The position numbers and the translations under genes were made by a program. The notes below the pieces were generated by a model, which saw nothing but the letters and a program-made list of their open reading frames with translations, had not been told where the DNA came from and did no database searches. Shown here in pieces: positions 40,822 to 52,667 of a stretch of DNA of 64,000 nt. Every line of letters starts with the position of its first letter. Within the stretch, counting starts at the first letter, position 1. The stretch is from assembly GCF_001426745.1 (NCBI RefSeq), contig NZ_LMFI01000010.1:787722-851721 (forward strand), given 5' to 3'. This DNA comes from Nocardioides sp. Root140. GTDB lineage: Bacteria > Actinomycetota > Actinomycetes > Propionibacteriales > Nocardioidaceae.

Positions 40822-42404
40822 CTGATGAATTCTCCCGCATGGGCCGCGAGATCGAGAACCGGGCCGGGTACGACGCCGAGCACGACCGTCGCGACGGCAC
40901 CCAGGCCGATCGCCGTGGCGGTCATGAAGCTGGGCAGCGTGACCGCCGGACCGTCGCCGATCGGCTCGTAGAAGTACATCAGCACGATGACCCGGATGTA
41001 GAAGAACGCGGCCAGCGCACTGGTCAGCACCGCGATCACCACGACCGGCCACGCGCCGGCCGACATGGCCGACGCGAAGACCGCCCACTTGCCGACGAAA
41101 CCGGCTGTCAGCGGGATGCCGGCGAAGCCCAGCAGGAACAGGGCGAACACCCCGGCGACCAGTGGCGACTGCTTGCCCAGGCCGGTCCACCGGGACAGGT
41201 GCGTCGCCTCGCCGCCGGCGTCACGGACCAGCGTCACGATCGCGAACGCGCCGACGGTCATCAGGCCGTAGGTGACGAGGTAGAACAGCACGGCCTGGGT
41301 CGAGGAGAGCTCGCCCTTGGCCAGGTCGGAGGCCGAACGGGCGCCGATCAGGCCGGTGATGATGAAGCCGGTGTGGGTGATCGAGGAGTAGGCCAGCATG
41401 CGCTTGATGTCGCTCTGCGCGATCGCCAGGACAGCGCCGACGACCATGGACAGCACGGCGATGACCCACAGCATCGGGGCCCAGCTCCAGCGCTCGGAGC
41501 CGAAGGCCACGTAGAAGAGCCGCATCATCGCGCCGAACGCCGCGACCTTGGTGGCCGCGGCCATGAAGGCCGTGACCTGGGTGGGCGCGCCCTGGTAGAC
41601 GTCGGGCGTCCACGACTGGAACGGCACCGCGCCGACCTTGAACAGCAGGCCCACCGAGATCATGCCGATGCCGATCAGCAGCATCGTGCGGCTGCCGGTG
41701 GAGTTGGCGATCGCCTCGTTGATGCCGCCGAAGTCCATCGTGCCGGCGTACCCGTAGACCAAGGCGATGCCGTAGATCACGAAGCCGGAGGAGAACGCAC
41801 CGAGCAGGAAGTACTTGAGCGCGGCCTCCTGGCTGAGCAGGCGGCGTCGACGGGCCAGCCCGGAGAGCAGGTAGAGCGGCAGCGAGAGCACCTCGAGGCC
41901 GACGAAGAGCGTGAGCAGGTCGTTGGACGCGGGGAACAGCATCATGCCGCCGACCGCGAACATCATCAGCGGGAAGACCTCGGTGTGGTCGAGACCCTTG
42001 GTCGACGCCTCCCGCTCGGCGTCGGTGCCGGGCAGCGCCGCGGCCTGTCCGGCGAACGCGGAGACGCCGCCTTCGAGGCGTCGCTCGGCGAAGAGCAGGA
42101 TGCCGGCCAGCGTGATCACCAGCAGCAGTCCCCAGAGGAAGACCGTGGGTCCGTCGACGGCCAGCGCGCCCATGGCCACGATCTCGCCGCGGGCAGGTCC
42201 GTGGTCGTCGAGGTTGACCCCGACGTAGATGACGCCGCCGAGGGCGGCCGCCGTGCCGGCCAGGGCCAGCACGGTCTGCACGAGGTAGCGGCGGGCGCGC
42301 GGCAGGAAGGCCTCGACGAGTACGCCGGCGCAGGCGACGCCGAAGACCAGCAGCAGCGGCCAGAGGAGGTCGTATTCAAGCGTGGGCTTGGAGAACTCGA
42401 TCAC
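40818..42404 (-). CDS. nuoN: NADH-quinone oxidoreductase subunit N
   Basis: A 528-residue antiporter-like membrane subunit with about 14 membrane segments: FVGLEVLSLPLYLLSGL, FLLGAFSSGFVIYGIAL, the proton-channel region VGAVPFQSWTPDVYQGAPTQVTAFMAAATKVAAF and SDIKRMLAYSSITHTGFIITG. It is the last of the complex I subunits and overlaps nuoM and the prenyl synthase gene by 4 bases each. Confidence 0.95.
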   Translation of the reverse strand: MIEFSKPTLEYDLLWPLLLVFGVACAGVLVEAFLPRARRYLVQTVLALAGTAAALGGVIYVGVNLDDHGPARGEIVAMGALAVDGPTVFLWGLLLVITLAGILLFAERRLEGGVSAFAGQAAALPGTDAEREASTKGLDHTEVFPLMMFAVGGMMLFPASNDLLTLFVGLEVLSLPLYLLSGLARRRRLLSQEAALKYFLLGAFSSGFVIYGIALVYGYAGTMDFGGINEAIANSTGSRTMLLIGIGMISVGLLFKVGAVPFQSWTPDVYQGAPTQVTAFMAAATKVAAFGAMMRLFYVAFGSERWSWAPMLWVIAVLSMVVGAVLAIAQSDIKRMLAYSSITHTGFIITGLIGARSASDLAKGELSSTQAVLFYLVTYGLMTVGAFAIVTLVRDAGGEATHLSRWTGLGKQSPLVAGVFALFLLGFAGIPLTAGFVGKWAVFASAMSAGAWPVVVIAVLTSALAAFFYIRVIVLMYFYEPIGDGPAVTLPSFMTATAIGLGAVATVVLGVVPGPVLDLAAHAGEFIR

Positions 42405-43969
42405 TTGTGGTCCTCCTCGGTCGCCTGGTCGTCATGGGTCTGGTCGGCATCGACCGGTGCCACGACCGGATCGTCGTCACTCACCCCGACATGGATCATG
42501 GTCGCCTCGACAGCCGGGTTGATGATGTCGAGCACCGGCTTGGGATAGAAGCCGAACAGCAGCATCGCCGCCACCAGCGGGGCGACCGCGGCGATCTCGC
42601 GCACGTTGAGGTCCTTCATGCCGCTGACTGCGGGGTTGGTCGGCCCGGTCATCAGCTTCTGGTACATCCAGAGGACGTAGATCGCGGCCAGCACGATGCC
42701 GGTCACCGCGAACGCGCCGGCCACCCAGTGGTGGGCGAACCCGCCGACCAGCACCAGGAACTCGGACACGAACGGCGAGAGGCCGGGCAGTCCGAGGGTG
42801 CCGAGACCGCCGACGAGGAACAGCCCGGCGAGCACGGGCGCGACCTTCTCGACGCCGCCGTGGTCGCTGATCAACGTCGACCCGCGGCGCCTGATCAGGT
42901 AGCCGGCGACCAGGAACATCACCGCCGTGGCCAGCCCGTGGTTGAACATGTAGAACGTCGAGCCGGTCAGGCCCTGGCTGTTCATCACGAAGATGCCCAG
43001 CACGATGAAGCCGAAGTGCGACAGCGAGGTGAGCCCGATCAGCCGGAGCATGTCGTCCTGGCCGATCGCGATCAGCGCGCCGTAGACGATCGAGATGATC
43101 GCCAGCACGACCACGACCGGAGTCGCCCACTTCGACGCCTCCGGGAAGATGCCGAGGCAGAAGCGCAGCATGCCGTAGGTGCCGATCTTGTCGAGCACGC
43201 AGATCAGCAGCACGCTGGTGCCCGGGGTGGCGGCTGCCGTGGTGTCGGGCAGCCAGGTGTGCACCGGGAAGAGCGGCGCCTTGATCGCGAACGCGATGAA
43301 GAAGCCGAGGAACAGCCAGCGCCCGGTCTCCTTGTCCATCTCGATGCCGGCCAGGTCGCCGATGAGGTACGACGGGTTGCCGGCCTGCGCGGAGACGGCG
43401 TACAGCCCGACCACGGAGGCCAGCATGATGAGCCCGCCGGCCAGCATGTAGAGCAGGAACTTCACCGCGGCCTTGGAGCGCTGGGCCCGGTCGACGTGGC
43501 CGAAGCTGCCGATCAGGAAGTACGCCGGGATCAGCGTGGCCTCGAAGACGAAGTAGAACAGGAAGACGTCCTGGGCCATGAAGACGGCCAGGGCCAGGCC
43601 CTCGAGGGCCAGCATCCAGCCGAAGTACGCCGAGGGCGACGTGTCGTCGGCGTCGTTCCACGACGCGAGGACCACGACCGGCACCAGTAGCGTGGTCAGC
43701 AGCACCAGGGTCAGGCCGATGCCGTCGACGCCGAGCGCGTAGTGGGCGCCGAACGCGGGGATCCAGTCGTGCAGCTCGATGAACTGCATGCCGTCGCCCG
43801 CGTCGTACTGGAAGGCGACGACCACCGACAGCACGAACGTGAGCGCGGCCGTGCCGACCGCCACCTGCTTGGGCAGCTCGGAGCCACCCTTCGAGGGCAG
43901 CAGGGCGGTGACCGCTCCGCCGACCAGCGGCACGGCGATCAGCAGGGTGAGCCAGGGGAAGTCGTTCAT
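42401..43969 (-). CDS. nuoM: NADH-quinone oxidoreductase subunit M
   Basis: A 522-residue antiporter-like proton-pumping subunit: [18 protein letters not shown] (key Glu), [30 protein letters not shown] with the channel Lys, [23 protein letters not shown] and [13 protein letters not shown]. The C-terminus has an acidic, charged tail. It overlaps nuoN and nuoL by 4 bases each. Confidence 0.96.
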   Translation of the reverse strand: MNDFPWLTLLIAVPLVGGAVTALLPSKGGSELPKQVAVGTAALTFVLSVVVAFQYDAGDGMQFIELHDWIPAFGAHYALGVDGIGLTLVLLTTLLVPVVVLASWNDADDTSPSAYFGWMLALEGLALAVFMAQDVFLFYFVFEATLIPAYFLIGSFGHVDRAQRSKAAVKFLLYMLAGGLIMLASVVGLYAVSAQAGNPSYLIGDLAGIEMDKETGRWLFLGFFIAFAIKAPLFPVHTWLPDTTAAATPGTSVLLICVLDKIGTYGMLRFCLGIFPEASKWATPVVVVLAIISIVYGALIAIGQDDMLRLIGLTSLSHFGFIVLGIFVMNSQGLTGSTFYMFNHGLATAVMFLVAGYLIRRRGSTLISDHGGVEKVAPVLAGLFLVGGLGTLGLPGLSPFVSEFLVLVGGFAHHWVAGAFAVTGIVLAAIYVLWMYQKLMTGPTNPAVSGMKDLNVREIAAVAPLVAAMLLFGFYPKPVLDIINPAVEATMIHVGVSDDDPVVAPVDADQTHDDQATEEDHK

Positions 43970-45927
43970 CCGAGGTTCACCGCCAGCAGGGCCAGGATGA
44001 CCAGCAGGGCGCCGACCAGGACGGACAGCGCGTAGGAGCGGACGAAGCCGTTCTGCACCTTGCGGAAGACTCCGGCGAGACCACCCATGCCCGCAGCCTG
44101 TCCTTCGACGGCGCCGTCGATCACGGCTGCGTCGAAGGTCATCAGGCCGCCGACGAGCTGGCGTCCGGGGTTGACGACCAGGCCGTCGTTGATCGCGTCG
44201 CCGTAGAGGTCGGCGCGGGCAGCGCGGGTGAGGACGTTGACGTCAGTGGGTGCGGTGCGGGGCACCTCGGTCCTTCCGATCGTGAACCAGGCAAGGGCAA
44301 CGCCGGCCGCGACGACCAGCACCACGATCGCGGTCATGGCCAGGGCGGGGAGCGGCGGCTCCTCGTGGGCGTGGTGGCCGACGACCGGTGCGAGCCAGTC
44401 GACGATCCAGTTGCTCAGCAGCAGGAAGCCGCCGAGCACGGAGAGCGCGGCCAGCACCATCAGCGGCACCGTCATCACCTTGGGCGACTCGTGCGGGTGC
44501 ACCTCGGGCTCCCAGCGCTTCTGGGTGAAGAAGGTCATCAGCATCAGTCGCGTCATGTAGAACGCGGTGACGCCGGCGCCGACCAGCGCGCACAGGCCGA
44601 CGAAGATGTTCTCGGTGAAGGCGACCTCGATGATCTTGTCCTTCGACCAGAACCCGGAGAACCCGGGGAAGCCGATGATCGCGAGGTAGCCCATCGCGAA
44701 CGTCAGGAACGTGACCGGCACGGCCTTCTGCAGGGCACCGTAGTGGCGCATGTCGACGTCGTCGTCCATCGCGTGCATGACCGACCCGGCACCCAGGAAC
44801 ATGTTGGCCTTGAAGAAGCCGTGGGTGATCAGGTGGAAGATCGCGAACGCGTAGCCGGCGACACCGAGGCCGGCACCGAGCATCATGTAGCCGATCTGGC
44901 TCATCGTGGAGCCGGCCAGCACCTTCTTGATGTCGTCCTTGGCGCACCCGATGACCGCGCCCCACAGGAGCGTGACCACCGCGACGACCACGACCGTGGT
45001 CTGCGCGATCGGTGCGTTCTCGAAGATGAAGTTGGAGCGGGTGACCAGGTAGACGCCGGCGGTCACCATGGTGGCCGCGTGGATCAGGGCAGAGACCGGG
45101 GTCGGGCCCTCCATCGCGTCGAGGAGCCAGGCCTGCAGCGGCACCTGGGCGCTCTTGCCGCACGCGCCGAGCAGGAGCAGCAGGCCGATCACGTTCATCG
45201 TGGCCTCGTCGGCACCGCTCGCCGCGGCACTGACACCAGCGAACGCGGTGGTGCCGAAGGTGACGAAGATCAGCATGATCGCCAGCGACATGCCGATGTC
45301 GCCGACCCGGTTGATCACGAACGCCTTCTTGGCGGCCGCGGCCGCGGTGGGCTTGTGCTGCCAGAAGCCGATCAGCAGGTACGACGCCAGGCCGACGCCT
45401 TCCCAGCCGAGGAAGATGCCGAGGTAGTCGGCGGCCAGCACCAGCATCGTCATCGCGGCGATGAAGAGGTTGAGGTAGCCGAAGAAGCGGCGACGGCGAC
45501 CGTCGTGCTCCATGTAGCCGATCGAGTAGATGTGGATCAGCGAGCCGACACCGGTGATCAGCAGCACGAACAGGATCGAGAGCGGGTCGACCAGGAGGTC
45601 CATCCCCACCTTGAACCCGCCGGCCTCGATCCAGGTGAACAGCTCGCGTCCGACACTGCGGTCACCGGAGTCGCGGCCCAGCAGGGCGATGAACATCGCC
45701 AGGCCGATCGCGAAGGACCCGAGGGAGGTCGCCGTACCGAGCAGGTGGCCCCAGCGGTCGGTACGTCGTCCGCCGAGCAGCAGGATCGCGGCACCGGCCA
45801 GCGGCAGCACGATCACCAGCCAGGCCAGCGAGAAGACACCGTCGGCGGCAGCGGGGTCGACCACGGGGATGTGGCTCTCCGCCGCGAGCCCCGAGAGCAT
45901 GGCGATGTTGGAACTCAATGCAGTCAC
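43966..45927 (-). CDS. nuoL: NADH-quinone oxidoreductase subunit L
   Basis: A 653-residue antiporter-like subunit with the long lateral helix expected at the C-terminus. Motifs: [94 protein letters not shown] and [21 protein letters not shown]. The start is taken as GTG 45927, one base after the nuoK stop codon. Confidence 0.96.
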   Translation of the reverse strand: MTALSSNIAMLSGLAAESHIPVVDPAAADGVFSLAWLVIVLPLAGAAILLLGGRRTDRWGHLLGTATSLGSFAIGLAMFIALLGRDSGDRSVGRELFTWIEAGGFKVGMDLLVDPLSILFVLLITGVGSLIHIYSIGYMEHDGRRRRFFGYLNLFIAAMTMLVLAADYLGIFLGWEGVGLASYLLIGFWQHKPTAAAAAKKAFVINRVGDIGMSLAIMLIFVTFGTTAFAGVSAAASGADEATMNVIGLLLLLGACGKSAQVPLQAWLLDAMEGPTPVSALIHAATMVTAGVYLVTRSNFIFENAPIAQTTVVVVAVVTLLWGAVIGCAKDDIKKVLAGSTMSQIGYMMLGAGLGVAGYAFAIFHLITHGFFKANMFLGAGSVMHAMDDDVDMRHYGALQKAVPVTFLTFAMGYLAIIGFPGFSGFWSKDKIIEVAFTENIFVGLCALVGAGVTAFYMTRLMLMTFFTQKRWEPEVHPHESPKVMTVPLMVLAALSVLGGFLLLSNWIVDWLAPVVGHHAHEEPPLPALAMTAIVVLVVAAGVALAWFTIGRTEVPRTAPTDVNVLTRAARADLYGDAINDGLVVNPGRQLVGGLMTFDAAVIDGAVEGQAAGMGGLAGVFRKVQNGFVRSYALSVLVGALLVILALLAVNLG

Positions 45928-45928
45928 C

Positions 45929-46228
45929 TCAGTACTTCAGCAGGCTCGCGTCGTCGACCGAGGCCGAGCGTCGGGTACGGAAGATGGTCATGATGATGGC
46001 CAGGCCGACCACCACTTCTGCGGCGGCCACGACCATCACGAAGAAGGCCGCGATCTGGCCGTCGAGATTGCCGTTGGCCTTGGCGAACGTCACCAGCGCC
46101 AGGTTCGAGGCGTTGAGCATCAGCTCGACGCACATGAACACCACGATCGCGTTGCGACGCACGAGGACGCCGACGCAGCCGATCGTGAAGAGGAGCGCGG
46201 AGAGGATGATGTAGGGCTCGGTGCTCAC
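45929..46228 (-). CDS. nuoK: NADH-quinone oxidoreductase subunit K
   Basis: A 99-residue subunit of three membrane helices with the buried Glu of [17 protein letters not shown] and a second in [22 protein letters not shown] 46228 overlaps the nuoJ stop. The longer frame to 47137 is spurious. Confidence 0.95.
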   Translation of the reverse strand: MSTEPYIILSALLFTIGCVGVLVRRNAIVVFMCVELMLNASNLALVTFAKANGNLDGQIAAFFVMVVAAAEVVVGLAIIMTIFRTRRSASVDDASLLKY

Positions 46229-47073
46229 TCTTCCTCCTCCCCGTCGGTGGTCGAGGCGGTGTTCTGTTCCTCGGTGGAAGCCGCGGCACCGGACTTGCCG
46301 GACACCTCGGGCGCCTTCTCGGGCGCCTGCCCCAGCTGGCGCTTGATCTCCTCGATGTCGTCGGCCAGCGCCGGCGCCGACCGCACGGTGCCGCGGGCGG
46401 CCAGCACGCGTGAGATCGAGTCCTGGGCGACGGTGCCGTCGGGCAGGAGGGCCGGGGTGTCGACCGCGTTGTGCCGGGCGAAGACTCCGGGGGCCGGCAG
46501 GGGGCCGGGGTGGCGGCCGGTCTCGGCGTACTCGCGCATGCGGCGGGCGGCGGCGTCGGCCTGCGACTCCTTGGGCTCGAGCCGCTCGCGGTGGGCCAGC
46601 ACCATCGCGCCGATGGCCGCGGTGATCAGCAGCGCCGAGGTGGTCTCGAAGGCGAAGACGTACTTGGAGAACAGCAGGTTGGCCAGGGCCGGGACGTTGC
46701 CGCCCTCGTTGGCGTCGTCGAGGCCGATCACCGTGCCGAAGCTGATCTGCGAGATGCCGATGACCAGGGTCAGGCCGAGCAGCAGGCCGAACACGGTGGC
46801 CAGCACCCGCTGGCCGCGGATCGTCTCGACCACCGAGTCGGAGGCGTCGACGCCGACCAGCATCAGCACGAACAGGAAGAGCATCAGGATCGCGCCGGTG
46901 TAGACGATGATCTGCACCGCGAAGAGGAACGGCGCGTCGAGTACGGCGTACAGGACGGCCAGCGAGATCATCACGACCGCCAGCAGGAGCGCGGCGTGCA
47001 CGGCCTTGCGGACGAACAGGATGCCGAGTGCGGCCAGCACCATGATCGGTGCGAGGATCCAGAACGCGGTCAC
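46225..47073 (-). CDS. nuoJ: NADH-quinone oxidoreductase subunit J with long C-terminal extension
   Basis: A 282-residue protein. The first 170 residues are the five-helix NuoJ ([53 protein letters not shown]). The remaining 110 or so residues are a charged, probably disordered cytoplasmic tail ending in an acidic run (DGEEEE), longer than the roughly 180-residue proteobacterial NuoJ. Such tails are common in actinobacterial complex I. Confidence 0.94.
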   Translation of the reverse strand: MTAFWILAPIMVLAALGILFVRKAVHAALLLAVVMISLAVLYAVLDAPFLFAVQIIVYTGAILMLFLFVLMLVGVDASDSVVETIRGQRVLATVFGLLLGLTLVIGISQISFGTVIGLDDANEGGNVPALANLLFSKYVFAFETTSALLITAAIGAMVLAHRERLEPKESQADAAARRMREYAETGRHPGPLPAPGVFARHNAVDTPALLPDGTVAQDSISRVLAARGTVRSAPALADDIEEIKRQLGQAPEKAPEVSGKSGAAASTEEQNTASTTDGEEEE

Positions 47074-47654
47074 CGGGCGTCCCCCTCGTTCGTGCGGGCC
47101 TTGAAGTCGCCGCGGTAGTAGTCGCCGTCGTCGTCACCGAGCAGCATGGCGTGGGGCGGCTGCTCCATGCCGGGCAGCAGCGGCGCCAGCAGGTCGGACT
47201 TCTCGTAGATCAGGTCGGCGCGGTTGTCGTCGGCCAGCTCGTACTCGTTGGTCATCGTCAGCGCGCGGGTCGGGCAGGCCTCGATGCAGAGGCCGCACAG
47301 GATGCAGCGCAGGTAGTTGATCTGGTAGACGCGGCCGTAGCGCTCGCCGGGGCTGAACCGCCCCTCACCGTTGGCGCTCTCGTCGTTGGAGGCACCCTCG
47401 ACGTAGATCGCGTCGGCCGGGCAGGCCCACGCGCACAGCTCGCAGCCGATGCACTTCTCCAGGCCGTCGGGCCAGCGGTTCAGCTGGTGCCGGCCGTGGA
47501 AGCGGGGCGCGGTGGGCAGCTTCTCGAAGGGGTACTGCTCGGTGACCACCTTCTTGAACATGGTCCGGAAGGTCACCCCGAACCCCGCGATGGGGTCCCA
47601 GAACTGCTCCTTGAACCCGCGAGACTCCTCGCTGGGCCGATCATTCGGGGCCAT
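47070..47654 (-). CDS. nuoI: NADH-quinone oxidoreductase subunit I
   Basis: A 194-residue ferredoxin-like subunit with two 4Fe-4S motifs, [16 protein letters not shown] and [16 protein letters not shown], carrying electrons from the NADH module towards quinone. It overlaps nuoJ by 4 bases and nuoH by 1. Confidence 0.96.
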   Translation of the reverse strand: MAPNDRPSEESRGFKEQFWDPIAGFGVTFRTMFKKVVTEQYPFEKLPTAPRFHGRHQLNRWPDGLEKCIGCELCAWACPADAIYVEGASNDESANGEGRFSPGERYGRVYQINYLRCILCGLCIEACPTRALTMTNEYELADDNRADLIYEKSDLLAPLLPGMEQPPHAMLLGDDDGDYYRGDFKARTNEGDAR

Positions 47655-48961
47655 CAGATCTCCTCACGAAAGACCAAGGGTTCGGCGGCGCCGCGGACGG
47701 CGCCTCCGGCAGGCATGGGCGGGACGGGGTAGCCACCGGCGGGCGGCTCGACCACCGGCTCCTCGGCGGCGTCCTTCTTCGTCTCCGGGATGAAGAGCAC
47801 CACCAGGAAGGCGACCAGGAAGACCCCGATCACGATCATCAGCTGGCTGCGGTCGAGACCGTCGTCGAGGGTCAGCGCCCGCATCGTGGCGACGGCGACG
47901 ATCCAGATCAGCGAGATCGGGATGAGCCGCTTCCAGCCGAACGCCATGAACTGGTCATAGCGCAGGCGGGGCAGCGAACCGCGCAGCCAGATGAAGAAGA
48001 AGATGAAGAGCATGACCTTGCCGAAGAACCAGATCAGCGGCACGTAGCCCTCGTTGGCGCCTTCCCAGATCGCCGAGATCGGCCACGGGGCGCGCCAGCC
48101 GCCGAGGAACAGCGTGGTGGCCAGCGCCGAGACGGTCGCCATGTTGATGTACTCGGCGAGGAAGAACAGCGCGAACTTCAGGCTGGAGTACTCGGTGTGG
48201 AACCCACCGACGAGCTCGCCCTCGGCCTCGGGCAGGTCGAACGGCGCCCGGTTGGTCTCGCCGACCATCGAGATCACGTAGATCACGAACGACGGCAGCA
48301 GGATCAGGGCGAACCAGCCGGGCACGGGCACGTCGAGGCCGAGCACGTCGAACGACTTGGGGCTGGCCTGTGCCGCGACGATCTCGGAGGTCGACATCGA
48401 GCCGGCGTAGAGGAAGACCGCGACCAGGGCCAGGCCCATCGCGACCTCGTAGGAGATCATCTGGGCCGACGAGCGGATCCCGCCGATCAGGGAGTACGTC
48501 GACCCGGAGGACCAGCCGCCGAGCACGATGCCGTAGATGCCGATCGAGGCGACCGCCATCACGAAGAGCACGGCCACCGGCATGTCGGTCAGCTGGAGCG
48601 GGGTGCGCTCGCCGAAGAAGTTGACCTCGGGGCCGAACGGGATCACCGAGAACGTGATGAACGCCGGGATCACCGCCAGCACGGGCGCGAGGACGTAGAC
48701 GACCTTGTCGGCCGCCTTGGGGATGATGTCTTCCTTCAACGCCAGCTTCACGCCGTCGGCCAGCGACTGCAGCAGCCCGAAGGGACCGTGCACGTTGGGG
48801 CCGATGCGGTGCTGCATGCGGGCCACGACCCGGCGCTCCCACCAGATGTTGAACAGGGTCAGCAGCACCAGCACGACGAAGATGAGCACGGCCTTGACCA
48901 GCACCACCCACCAGGCGTCGTGCCCGAAGCCGCTGAGCTCGTCGGTCGCCATCGCGATCAT
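47654..48961 (-). CDS. nuoH: NADH-quinone oxidoreductase subunit H
   Basis: A 435-residue membrane subunit of eight helices that forms the quinone pocket entrance: [40 protein letters not shown] and the loop [26 protein letters not shown] Pro-rich cytoplasmic tail of about 50 residues follows the last helix. ATG 48961 overlaps the nuoG stop. Confidence 0.96.
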   Translation of the reverse strand: MIAMATDELSGFGHDAWWVVLVKAVLIFVVLVLLTLFNIWWERRVVARMQHRIGPNVHGPFGLLQSLADGVKLALKEDIIPKAADKVVYVLAPVLAVIPAFITFSVIPFGPEVNFFGERTPLQLTDMPVAVLFVMAVASIGIYGIVLGGWSSGSTYSLIGGIRSSAQMISYEVAMGLALVAVFLYAGSMSTSEIVAAQASPKSFDVLGLDVPVPGWFALILLPSFVIYVISMVGETNRAPFDLPEAEGELVGGFHTEYSSLKFALFFLAEYINMATVSALATTLFLGGWRAPWPISAIWEGANEGYVPLIWFFGKVMLFIFFFIWLRGSLPRLRYDQFMAFGWKRLIPISLIWIVAVATMRALTLDDGLDRSQLMIVIGVFLVAFLVVLFIPETKKDAAEEPVVEPPAGGYPVPPMPAGGAVRGAAEPLVFREEI

Positions 48962-51360
48962 GCCTTCACCGCCTTCACCGTCACCGCGGAGCCCGGCGAG
49001 GCGAGGTCCGCGAGCACTCCGTTGCCGTCGTTGTTGGCCGGCACCCAGACCGTGTCGTCGGGCAGGTCGGCGGCCTCCACCGGCAGGGTGACCTCGCCAC
49101 GGTCACCGGCCAGCGTGACGTGGGTGGCTCCGGCTAGGACGTCGTACGTCGCGTGCGGGACGCGCGCCACGGCGGGACGTGCGGTGGCCGACAACGCGGT
49201 GTCGCCGTCGAGCATGGCGCCGTTGTCGAGCATCTGCTTCCAGGTGGCCAGCCAGAACTTGTTGCGGGCCAGCCGGCGCTGCTTGATCTTCGGTGCGGCT
49301 GCGGCGGGCGCGCGTGCGCCGTCCCACGGGCCGACCTCGTTCATCTGGCGCCGGGCCTCCTCGACGGTCCGGAAGCCGAGCGGGACACCTGACTCCTCGG
49401 CGATGCCGGAGAGGATGCGCAGGTCGGGCAGCGAGCCGGGGTTGCTGAACACCGCGTCGAAGGTGCGCGGGCGCCCTTCCCACGTGACGAACAGGCCGGC
49501 CTTGTCGGAGACCGGGGCGACCGGGAAGACCACGTCGGCGGCCCGGGTCACCTCGTTCTCGCGCAGCTCGAGGCTGACCACGAACTCCGCGGCGGCCAGG
49601 GCCTGACGTGCGGCCTCGGGGTCGGGCAGGTCGTCGAGCGCGACGCCACCGACGACGAGTCCGGTGAGCTCACCGGCGTTGAGCGCGGCGACGATGCCGT
49701 CGCCGTCACGGCCGGGCTGCTCGGGCAGGGACGTGACGCCCCAGGCGGCCGCGGCGTCGACGCGGGCGGTCGGGTCGGCGACCGGACGTCCACCGGGCAG
49801 CAGGTTGGGCAGGCATCCGGTCTCGACGGCGCCGCGGTCACCGGCACGGCGAGGCACCCAGGCCAGCCGGGCTCCCGTCGTACGGGCCAGGTCGACGGCG
49901 GCGGTGAGGGCACCGGGCACGGCGGCCAGGCGCTCGCCGACGAGGATCACCGCGCCGGCGTCGAGTGCCGCGTCGGCGTCGGCAGCGAGAGCGGCGAGGG
50001 CCTCGCGCTCGTCGCCGGCCGAGGTCGCGACCAGACGCCCCTTCAGCTTGCGCAGGCCGCGCGAGGAGTACGGCGCGACGGCGACGACCCGGGTGCCCGC
50101 GGCGACGGCCTTGCGCAGTCGCAGGAAGATCGACCCGGCCTCGTCCTCGGGCTCGAGGCCCGCGAGCACGACCACGGAGGCCTTCTCGAGGTCGGCGTAG
50201 GTCACCGGCATGCGCAGCACGACCTCGGAGGCCAGGAAGGCGGCCTCCTCGGCGGAGTGCGGCCGTGCCCGGAAGTCGATGTCGTTGGTGCCGAGCACCA
50301 CACGGGCGAACTTGCTGTAGGCGTAGGCGTCCTCGGCGATCAGGCGACCACCGGTCAGCACGCCCACGCCACCCGACGTACGCGCTGCAGCGAGGCCGCG
50401 GGCCGCGACGGCGAACGCCTCGGGCCACGAGGCCGGGCGCAGCTCACCCGACGTGGTGTCGCGCACCAGCGGGTGCGTCAGCCGGTCGGCCTGGCGGGCG
50501 TAGTGGAAGCCGAAGCGGTCCTTGTCGGTGATCCACTCCTCGTTGACCTCGGGGTCGTTGCCGGCGAGGCGACGCATCACCTTGCCGCGACGGTGGTCCA
50601 CCCGGATCGCCGAGCCGCACGCGTCGTGCTCGGCGATCGACGGCGTGGAAACCAGGTCGAACGGGCGCGAGCGGAAGCGGTAGTCGGCACTGGTCAGCGC
50701 GCCCACCGGGCAGATCTGGATCGTGTTGCCGGAGAAGTAGGACAGGAACGGGGCGTTGTCGGCGATGCCGATCTGCTGCTGCGCACCGCGCTCGACGAGT
50801 GCGATGAACGGGTCGCCGGCGATCTCGGAGGCGAAGCGCGTGCAGCGTTGGCACACGATGCAGCGCTCCCGGTCGAGCAGGATCTGCGCGGAGATGTTGA
50901 TCGGCTTCGGGAACGTGCGCTTGACGCCGCCCGTGGCGGAGAAGCGGGACTCGCCGCGGCCGTTGGACATCGCCTGGTTCTGCAGGGGGCACTCGCCACC
51001 CTTGTCGCACACCGGGCAGTCGAGCGGGTGGTTGATCAGCAGGAACTCCATCTGGCCCTGCTGTGCCTTGTCGGCCACCGGCGAGGTGACCTGCGTGTTG
51101 ACCACCATGCCCTCGGCGACCGGGATGGTGCACGAGGCCTGGGGCTTCGGCATGCCGCGGCCGTTGCCGGCGTCGGGGATCTCGACCAGGCACTGGCGGC
51201 AGGCACCGACCGGTGCCAGCAGCGGGTGGTCGCAGAACCGCGGGATCTGGACTCCGACCTGCTCGGCGGCCCGGATCACCAGGGTGTCCTTGGGGACGCT
51301 GACCTGGATGCCGTCGATGGTCAGCGTGACGACGTCTGTCTTCTCAGGAGTCGTGGTCAT
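48958..51360 (-). CDS. nuoG: NADH-quinone oxidoreductase subunit G
   Basis: An 800-residue iron-sulfur subunit. N-terminal cysteines: [21 protein letters not shown] with an earlier ligand region for the 2Fe-2S cluster, the HxxxCxxCxxxxxC of [14 protein letters not shown], and [11 protein letters not shown] ... ICPVGALTS for 4Fe-4S clusters. The rest is the molybdopterin-oxidoreductase-like domain, catalytically empty in complex I. ATG 51360 overlaps the nuoF stop. Confidence 0.95.
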   Translation of the reverse strand: MTTTPEKTDVVTLTIDGIQVSVPKDTLVIRAAEQVGVQIPRFCDHPLLAPVGACRQCLVEIPDAGNGRGMPKPQASCTIPVAEGMVVNTQVTSPVADKAQQGQMEFLLINHPLDCPVCDKGGECPLQNQAMSNGRGESRFSATGGVKRTFPKPINISAQILLDRERCIVCQRCTRFASEIAGDPFIALVERGAQQQIGIADNAPFLSYFSGNTIQICPVGALTSADYRFRSRPFDLVSTPSIAEHDACGSAIRVDHRRGKVMRRLAGNDPEVNEEWITDKDRFGFHYARQADRLTHPLVRDTTSGELRPASWPEAFAVAARGLAAARTSGGVGVLTGGRLIAEDAYAYSKFARVVLGTNDIDFRARPHSAEEAAFLASEVVLRMPVTYADLEKASVVVLAGLEPEDEAGSIFLRLRKAVAAGTRVVAVAPYSSRGLRKLKGRLVATSAGDEREALAALAADADAALDAGAVILVGERLAAVPGALTAAVDLARTTGARLAWVPRRAGDRGAVETGCLPNLLPGGRPVADPTARVDAAAAWGVTSLPEQPGRDGDGIVAALNAGELTGLVVGGVALDDLPDPEAARQALAAAEFVVSLELRENEVTRAADVVFPVAPVSDKAGLFVTWEGRPRTFDAVFSNPGSLPDLRILSGIAEESGVPLGFRTVEEARRQMNEVGPWDGARAPAAAAPKIKQRRLARNKFWLATWKQMLDNGAMLDGDTALSATARPAVARVPHATYDVLAGATHVTLAGDRGEVTLPVEAADLPDDTVWVPANNDGNGVLADLASPGSAVTVKAVKA

Positions 51361-52667
51361 GCCAGGGCTCCTTCCTGCGCGAAGGCCGTCGAGGCGGCCG
51401 GGTCGAAGGGGCACCCACCGTGGGTGAGGTGCGCCAGGTACTCGTCACGGAAGTGCTGGATGGACGACGAGATCGGGCTGGTGGCGCCGTCACCGAGCGC
51501 GCAGAACGACCGGCCGAGGATGTTCTCGCACTGGTCGAGCAGGACGTCGAGGTCCTCCTCGCTGCCCTGCCCCTTCTCGAGGCGGGTGAGGACCTGCACC
51601 AGCCACCACGTGCCCTCGCGGCAGGGCGTGCACTTGCCGCAGGACTCGTGCTTGTAGAACTCGGTCCAGCGGAGCACGGCCCGCACCACGCAGGTCGTCT
51701 CGTCGAAGATCTGCAGTGCGCGGGTGCCCAGCATCGAGCCGGCCGCACCCACGGCCTCGTAGTCGAGCGGCATGTCGAGCTGCTCGGCGGTGAGCAGCGG
51801 CGTGCTCGACCCACCAGGGGTCCAGAACTTCAGCTCGTGGCCCGCGCGCATTCCGCCGCCGAGGTCGATCAGCTCGCGCAGCGTGATGCCGAGTGGGGCT
51901 TCGTACTGGCCGGGCGTCTTCACGTGTCCGGAGAGCGAGTAGATGACGTAGCCCTTGGACTTCTCGGTGCCCATGCTGGCGAACCAGTCGGCGCCCTTGT
52001 CGATGATGCTGGGCACGGACGCGATCGACTCGACGTTGTTGATCACGGTCGGGCTGGCGTAGAGGCCGGCCACCGCGGGGAACGGCGGGCGCAGGCGCGG
52101 TTGGCCGCGACGCCCCTCGAGCGAGTCGAGCAGCGCGGTCTCCTCGCCACAGATGTAGGCACCGGCACCGGCGTGGATGACCAGGTCGAGGTCATAGCCG
52201 GAGCCGTGGATGTTCTTGCCCAGGTGACCGGCCGCGTAGGCCTCCTGCACGGCGCGCTGCAGTCGTCGTACGACGTGGAGCACCTCGCCGCGCACGTAGA
52301 TGAACGCGTGGTTGGCCCGGATCGCGTAGGAGGAGATGATCACGCCCTCGACCAGGGTGTGCGGGCTGGCCATCATCAGCGGGATGTCCTTGCAGGTGCC
52401 CGGCTCCGACTCGTCGGCGTTGACCACGAGGTACTTCGGGTTCGGGTTGTCCTGCGGGATGAAGCTCCACTTCATGCCGGTCGGAAAGCCGGCGCCGCCA
52501 CGGCCGCGGAGACCGGAGTCCTTGACCGCGGTGATCACGTCGTCCTGCTTCATCTTCAGGGCCTTGGGCAGCGCGGCGTACCCGCCCTGCGCCTCGTAGG
52601 CCTCGAGGGTCCAGCTGCGGTCGGTGCCCCAGTTGGCGGTGAGCACCGGCGTCAACATGTCGGTCAC
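51357..52667 (-). CDS. nuoF: NADH-quinone oxidoreductase subunit F
   Basis: A 436-residue NADH- and FMN-binding subunit: GLRGRGGAGFPTGMKW (NADH site), VNADESEPGTCKD (FMN), ICGEETALLDSLEGRRGQPR and the 4Fe-4S motif ESCGKCTPCREG. It takes electrons from NADH. It overlaps nuoE and nuoG by 4 bases each. Confidence 0.96.
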   Translation of the reverse strand: MTDMLTPVLTANWGTDRSWTLEAYEAQGGYAALPKALKMKQDDVITAVKDSGLRGRGGAGFPTGMKWSFIPQDNPNPKYLVVNADESEPGTCKDIPLMMASPHTLVEGVIISSYAIRANHAFIYVRGEVLHVVRRLQRAVQEAYAAGHLGKNIHGSGYDLDLVIHAGAGAYICGEETALLDSLEGRRGQPRLRPPFPAVAGLYASPTVINNVESIASVPSIIDKGADWFASMGTEKSKGYVIYSLSGHVKTPGQYEAPLGITLRELIDLGGGMRAGHELKFWTPGGSSTPLLTAEQLDMPLDYEAVGAAGSMLGTRALQIFDETTCVVRAVLRWTEFYKHESCGKCTPCREGTWWLVQVLTRLEKGQGSEEDLDVLLDQCENILGRSFCALGDGATSPISSSIQHFRDEYLAHLTHGGCPFDPAASTAFAQEGALA